Source of the DNA: Tenrec ecaudatus
Taxonomy: Eukaryota > Chordata > Mammalia > Afrosoricida > Tenrecidae
Reading direction: 5' to 3'
Length of the DNA: 64,000 bases
NCBI RefSeq assembly: GCF_050624435.1
Contig: NC_134547.1
Span: 29,622,419 to 29,686,418, forward strand
The notes under the pieces: model-generated
What the model was told of the DNA's origin: nothing
Database searches by the model: none
Seen by the model: the letters and a program-made list of their open reading frames with translations, nothing else
Translations under genes and position numbers: made by a program
Shown: one piece after another, positions 58,995 through 64,000 of the stretch
Layout: the number at the start of each line of letters is the position of its first letter
Position numbering within the stretch: position 1 is the first letter of the stretch

Positions 58995-59650
58995 CTTATT
59001 TTTTCTCCAAAGGCTTTATTTTATTGGTCAGTGTGCTCTGGAAGGAGACAAGACATCAATCCTACTGCTTCCAACACCTATAGAGCTGTACACAGGACAG
59101 GCACAGTGCCAACGGACCCACGGGGACGGGACTGCTTTGCCTGCCTGACTCGCAGCTCCAGTCAGAGTCACGAGATTTGTGGGGCACCAGTTCCTCCGCC
59201 GAAACCAAAGGCTGATGTCTTACTCCGCGCTCTTGACCGAGTCACTGCCGTTAGCAAGCTTGAATACAGAAGTCCCTCAGATGGTGCTGGGCTGAGAATC
59301 TGCAGACTGGTCTCCCCCAGCATCACCCGGCCTGTCTTCACCACCTTCAGCCCCTCCCAGACCATGGCCACATTGGTCCCGTTCATGTCCTTCACCATCC
59401 CTGGGAAGAAGGGATGGCCTTTCAGGTCAATGCAGTGCTATTTCAGGTGTTCCTCAGAGGCCTTAACTACTTTCATGGCCACCAGGAGGAATCCCTTCTG
59501 CTCAGTGCTTGATGATGTCACCCACCAAGCCATGCTGCACGCCATCTGGCTTGACAGTGATGAAGGTGCGCTCATTGTTAGCCATGGTGCCAGTCAGGTG
59601 GTGAGGGAGGAGGCAGCCAGGTCCATGGAGCTGAAGCAGAGGGCAATTCC
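58995..59650 (-). pseudogene. NME2P-like: Processed pseudogene of nucleoside diphosphate kinase (NME1/NME2-like)
   Basis: On the minus strand the ATG is at 59585-59583 and begins [22 protein letters not shown], followed by [43 protein letters not shown], the highly conserved NDP kinase core. The intact protein has 152 residues, transfers gamma-phosphate between nucleotides and uses an active-site His further on. Damage: a 2-nt deletion after DIIK shifts the frame; CAG has become TAG after EEHLK; and after MLGET the frame is lost, so the active-site region is not readable. Similarity continues in 3' UTR-like DNA to AATAAAATAAAG (59012-59027) and a degraded A-tail (58997-59006). The NME2-type EEHLK spelling favours NME2 over NME1. 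It has no introns, so it is a retrocopy. Confidence 0.85.
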
Positions 59651-59929
59651 CTTTATAAAGTATAGTGTTCATATTTTAGGCACATTCAATATATATAAAA
59701 AATTAAATCACTCAACTACAGCATTAAATGAAAGATGTTTCATATTTAGATTTGTCTTCTTCCTGGTAATAACACCTGCCTAATTAAAAACCAAAAGTTG
59801 GAAAAGCAGATACAGTTCCTACTTGAGTGGACAGTGGATCGATTGTTGAATTGATTATTTTCTGAGATGACCATTATATGTCAATTTATCATGAACTACT
59901 CTGAACTTACTATGAGATATAGTCAAAGT
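59651..59929. other. Unassigned segment between two pseudogenes
   Basis: AT-rich; may include 3' UTR of the ZC3H15-like retrocopy. No poly(T) tail is clear. Confidence 0.35.
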
Positions 59930-61830
59930 CAGGAGAGAAGATGTGGGCAGAGCATACCTTTTTTTGGAGACGGTTAGACCCTCCACAATCAGCATGGCAA
60001 ATAAACATACTCTGTTGAAGAATTCTAGGTATAAAAATTATTGTGGTCAATTTCATCCAAATCTTTCCAGTGAAAAGATTTTCAACAAGAACAGCATCAA
60101 TGACTCCATTTTCTTGTGCTTCCCAGTTAGTCTGGGTTGAGTAGAGAAACAAATTCATAGACACTCATGTGTATAAGAGCTTTATATACGAGCAATTGCA
60201 TATTGAGAATACATCTGAGCCAAGTCCAGATAAAACCACTAAGTCTGATATTAGCCCATATGTCTGATACTAGTCTATAAATTCCTCTTTAGACTCACAT
60301 AGTACATGCAATGATGCCGAGTTCATGGAGCTCACAGGCCAGTGGGTAGGTCTTGTGGATCCAGTGGCAGTGGAAGCATCTCAACTCTTGCAAGAGTCTC
60401 CATATGTCTTCTCCAGCTCTTTGAGTGTCTCAAAAGCAGGAAAGGGAAGGCAGAGAGACACAGGGTCTGGCCCCTAGTGAGCTTTTTATCACCATCTTGC
60501 TTCCAAATGAGGTTATGAAGCTGCGATCTGATTGACAGACTAGACTCCACCCCTTTGCTCAAGTTGACAGGAGATCATGGAACTGCCACACTCCCCCTCA
60601 TTATCCTTTTCCAAATAACTTCTTTCCCCATTTTCTGCCCAACGGCCAGAAGCTTCACTTTGTTTTCATGCTTTTCTTAAGTGCTGGATCCTTCAAGGCT
60701 GGCTACCATAATACCTGTCTCATCTACATCTCTTGGAATGCTTAAATCTGTCATCAACCTCATAACCGCCTGCTCCCTGCATGTAACAGGTATCATCTAC
60801 TTCATCATTATCATCAACCAGTTCAGGATGAAATTCAAACACCCAGCGACCACTGATCATGAGTGCTTTCCCTGATTTGAAGTCTGCTTTTCTTCTTTCC
60901 AGATCCGGTTCAAGTTTGTCCATTTTTTCTCGTCTTTTCCTTTTTTCCATGCAAGGCAAGATTCTAGAGTGATTTTGTTAACATTTGGACCAGAAAGCAG
61001 AATGCTTTCTTTAAATGAGATCTTTCTTTTTTTTTTCTTCAATGAGATCTAATGAAATATTCCATCTTCTCTTTGTCTTTTTTCAACACAAATCCAGGGG
61101 GAGGGGCATGAGGACGCACATGCACGCCACCCCTGCAGCACGCGCCCCACACCAGCCATTCTTGTTTACAGTAGCTTCCAGGACATGCTCACCCACTATT
61201 TGAGCGTTGGGTGTTTTCCTTTCTGCCCCGCTGCTTCTTGTTCACGGCGTCTCCCTGGTTTTTCTCATCCCAATGACCCACGGTATCTTTTCGTGTTCTG
61301 CATCTCTTGCACCGATGTAAACATTCACTTTTCACATTTCTCTCCAGAGTCAAGTCATGGCAGAGCTTACACTTCTCTCCCTTAGGGCACTGCCCTTGCT
61401 GGAAGATTGCCCGGACCACAGATTTGGGATCTGTGCCTGCACTTAAATGTCTAGTAGCAATGGCAGGTTTGAATAGTTCATTTAGTTCCCGTGATTCTTT
61501 CTTCTTGTCATTTTTCTTCTATTTCTTTCCCGCTTCCTTTGTGCTACCTGATGTGGATTTTTTTAAACCAAATTTAACTTGAGAATTAACAGCTTTGATA
61601 AACTTCCATTCTTTGCTCCTTTCTTATTCTTTAGACCAAAAGTTTTGTCTTCAATGATCTTCTCTTTCTTCTTCTCCTCTGCCTTTTTGCTGCCCCTGGT
61701 CTGAGCCCGTTTCTTGGGGCATTGTGGAGACAGGTGGCACCCGCCAGACTTAAGTACTGTCAGGGGCTCTGGCCCCACAGCAGGAGGAGAAGGAGGAGAC
61801 CTGGGCCTCTGTCGCTGCCGCCCTGCACGG
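59930..61830 (-). pseudogene. ZC3H15P-like: Processed pseudogene of ZC3H15 (DFRP1), split by an LTR
   Basis: The minus strand begins at an ATG at 61722 and reads (after a 2-nt loss) [36 protein letters not shown], then a CCCH zinc-finger segment with FFQQGQC-like and KCKLCHDLTLER text (about 61410-61330), then [17 protein letters not shown] and [28 protein letters not shown] (about 60990-60790). Finally ENGVIDAVLVENLFTGK (about 60135-60060). This is the order of ZC3H15, a ~426-residue protein that partners the GTPase DRG1. There are many frameshifts and stops. An LTR at 60125-60590 separates the C-terminal part. No introns. Upstream sequence to about 61830 looks like GC-rich 5' UTR. Confidence 0.85.
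60125..60590 (-). mobile_element. LTR-like element inserted in the ZC3H15 retrocopy
   Basis: 'ttgagtagagaaacaaattc' at the left and 'gattgacagactagactccacccc' plus 'tgccacac' at the right match the copy at 33028-33545. The middle matches 33905-34000. Because it divides the pseudogene, it arrived later. Confidence 0.75.
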
Positions 61831-61854
61831 ACGACCAATGCCAAGTTCTGTTTC

Positions 61855-61990
61855 AGAGTTCACCTTCTGGCATTATTTGTTCAGCATACAGATTGAATAA
61901 GTGTGGTAAAAGGATACAATCCGAACACACACCTTTCCTCATTTACAAAAACAGCATTCCTTTTGTTGTTTGTACAAAATCAGATACCCC
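61855..61990 (-). mobile_element. RTE LINE fragment, minus strand, likely continuation of 57990-58800
   Basis: 'tgttcagcatacagattgaataagtgtggtaaaaggatacaatccgaacacacacctttcc' is the RTE text that comes next after the YxDD region, as in the copy at 25120-25180. Confidence 0.75.
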
Positions 61991-62494
61991 ATTAGATAAC
62001 AATATCAAAATATGAAGTTACTATTTCTCAACATCCAAGTCTATACAATTGTGAAGGCAGTGTTTCCATCTCTTTGAACACTTCCCAAACAATTCTGCAC
62101 TCTGATTTATATGTCAAACAGCAGTTTTGTTATCCATGACAAATGTGACTCAAATCACATTCCTTTCAAGCGCTGAGTTTGGGGAACAAAATGAAGTCAG
62201 AAGCTGCAAGATCAGGTTGTAGATCTTGAGTTAGGATTTCCCAGTGCTACCCTTGAAACATGAGATGTATTGTTATGATGAGAGAAAATTCCTCAATGCA
62301 ACTTTTGTGAGGTTTTTATTCTCACTAACGCAGTTTGCAACTTCTTAAAACTTCTCGTAATAAGCCCCATCTGTGTCCTTTGAGAAAATAATGTATCAAG
62401 ATTAACCATTTGGGGTCCCCTAAACTATAACCTTCTGAGATGATTTCTCTGCCTTGAATTCAACTGGCTCAACAGATCCTCCCTTCACAAGTCA
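61991..62494. other. Unassigned, possibly mariner-type transposon debris
   Basis: 62195-62225 ('gaacaaaatgaagtcagaagctgcaagatcagg') recalls antisense mariner transposase text in mammals, but I cannot confirm it. Confidence 0.3.
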
Positions 62495-62605
62495 CTTTTA
62501 CTGGACCTCAGTCTCAGAAACCCATTGGAGCAATTCCATTCTGTCCTAAAGGGTCGCTGTAAGTCAGCATTGATTCAATGGCAGTGAGTTTGGTTCTGGT
62601 GTGGG
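62495..62605 (+). mobile_element. AfroSINE-type SINE 3' part, plus strand
   Basis: 'agtctcagaaacccattggagcaattcc' and 'gggtcgctgtaagtcagcattgattcaatggcagtgagtttggttc'. Confidence 0.85.
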
Positions 62606-63019
62606 CCGTAAGATTTTGTCAAGTGTATTACTGAACAATTTGCCTGCAGCCATCCACTGACCACAGGGATATGCTTAAACACGTTTTTCCTGAATTAAAC
62701 CTGTGCATGAACTGGAACTTCAGTAGCAGTAGTTTTTAAAATTTGTCCTTGTCTGCAACTTGCTGGTTCATCGGGTCTTTCCCGTCTTCAGTTCCCCATG
62801 TGAATTTCTGATCCCGAATTTAGAATTCCTCAAGACTTAGATGGTTCCCTTGTGTTGGTGGGAAAGGGTCCAAAGAGCAGTCCATTTCATCACCATCTTC
62901 CCAGAATACGGAGATGTTTCTGCATTTTGTAAAATTATTTGTGAGATGACTTCAAGGACTAGGATCAAAGTAAATTCGTTTGGAGAGGATTTAAATTTGC
63001 TTCTGCAGGGCAAATTGAT
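62606..63019. other. Unassigned intervening DNA
   Basis: No feature recognised. Confidence 0.4.
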
Positions 63020-63312
63020 CAGTCTTGGAAAAAGTAAGACCAGTGTGCTCCTTAATGGCAGGATGGCAACACGTCATCTTATATAATTTGGACGTGTCTC
63101 CGAGAGAGACCAGCCACTGGAGAAGTACCTGTTTGGTAGGGTGGAGATGCAGCGAAAGAGGAAGGCCCTAAACAAGATGGAGGGACCAGTAGCAATACCT
63201 TTTGCTGCAACAATGGGTTCAAGCACAGGGACAATTGTGAGGATGGCGCAGGACCAGGCAGTTTTACTCTATTGGGCATAGGGTCAGAACTGACTTGATA
63301 GCGCCAAATAAC
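63020..63312 (+). mobile_element. RTE LINE 3' end, plus strand
   Basis: 'cagtcttggaaaaagtaagaccagtgtgctcc', 'tgcaacaatgggttcaagcacagggacaattgtgaggatggcgcaggaccaggcag' and the terminus 'gggtcagaactgacttgatagcgccaaataac'. Confidence 0.88.
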
Positions 63313-63344
63313 ACCGACCCAGGCTGTACCAGATGGAGACAATT

Positions 63345-64000
63345 CTTTTTTTTAAAAAAAAAATTCATTTTATTGGGGGCTCATACAACTCTTATCACAA
63401 TCCATGCATACATCAATCGTATAAAGTGCATTTGTACATTTGTTACCATCATCATTCTCAAAACATTTGCTCTCCACAAAAGCCCCTGGCATCAGCTAAT
63501 TTTTGCCCCTCCCTCCCCATTCCTCCCTCCCTCATGAACCCTTGATAATTTATAAATTATTTTGTCATAGATTACACTGTCCCACATCTCCCTTCACCTA
63601 CTTTTCTGTTGTCCGTCCCCCAGGGAGGAGGTTATATGTACATCTTTGTAATTGGTTCCCCTTCTCTACCCTACCCTCCCACAACCATCCCAGTATCACT
63701 ACTGTCACCATTGGTCCTAAAGGGATCATCCATCCTGGATTCCCTCTGTTTCCAATTCCTATCTGTACCAGTGTACATCCTCTGGTTGAGCCAGATTTGT
63801 AAGGTAGGGATCATGATTTGGGATCATGATAGTGGGGAGGAAGCATTTCGGAAGTAGAGGAAAGGTGTATGTTTCATCATTGCTACACTTCTCTCTGACT
63901 GGCTCGTCTCCTCCCCGCAACCATTCAGTAAGGGGATGTCCAGTTGCCTACAAATGGGCATTGGGTCCCCAGCCTGCACTCCCTCATTGACAATTATATG
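63345..64000 (-). mobile_element. L1 3' UTR, minus strand, cut by window end
   Basis: A mixed T/A tract at 63345-63362 leads to the terminus attcattttattgggggctc. The distal 3' UTR follows as in the copy at 3193. It continues beyond the window. Confidence 0.9.

Noticed and set aside
59031..59783. 250-codon plus-strand frame, the longest in the window
   Set aside because: It is antisense to the NME1/2-like retropseudogene, whose matches lie on the minus strand. The plus frame is a shadow.
1..64000. A new defence, toxin, secondary-metabolite or viral system
   Set aside because: No cluster of intact genes exists; every recognised protein fragment is L1, RTE, or a retrocopy of a host gene.

Overview
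This window is mammalian nuclear DNA made almost entirely of transposable elements. I find no intact host gene, no exon set I can defend and no RNA gene. Most long open frames are fragments of LINE-1 (L1) proteins or meaningless readings of L1 untranslated regions and microsatellites. The organism is probably an afrotherian: the window combines tRNA-type SINEs with AfroSINE-like structure, BovB/RTE-type LINEs that share their 3' end with a SINE, a tRNA-Gly-derived SINE, and L1s with an unusually long 3' UTR (about 2.3 kb). A tenrec or a close relative is my best guess, from memory of similar repeats and not from any search.

Layout. 1-16 kb is a stack of L1s: two minus-strand copies (1-3010; 3193-6085), a plus-strand copy with a full 5' end (6105-11990), an inverted L1 5' UTR (11995-12670), and an older minus-strand L1 with ORF1 and the endonuclease part of ORF2 (12671-15990). 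16-23 kb holds older debris, an LTR-like segment, and a short L1 (20437-21740) with a perfect 14-bp target-site duplication (TSD). 23.9-25.9 kb is an antisense RTE LINE carrying a small L1-tail insertion. 26-28.7 kb holds SINEs and unassigned DNA. 28.7-32.6 kb is one tRNA-Gly SINE split by three L1 insertions, one nested in another. 33-48 kb has LTRs of one recurring family, AfroSINEs, RTE tails, an MLT1-like LTR and long unassigned stretches. 47.6-57.8 kb is L1 again: a rearranged mosaic, a 5'-truncated copy with a 13-bp TSD, and a 4.58-kb element with a 15-bp TSD, complete ends and an ORF1 but no ORF2. 58-62 kb has two processed pseudogenes of host genes, NME1/2-like and ZC3H15-like, lying in a gap of a second antisense RTE copy; the ZC3H15 copy is itself split by an LTR. 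The window ends in another L1 3' UTR.

Nothing here forms a working pathway. The interest lies in retrotransposon biology: an ORF2-less L1, a ~248-bp repeat of variable copy number in L1 3' UTRs, tandem L1 tails inside one TSD, and nested insertions whose order can be read from their TSDs. All family names are from pattern recognition; boundaries are accurate to about 5-30 bp unless a TSD fixes them.
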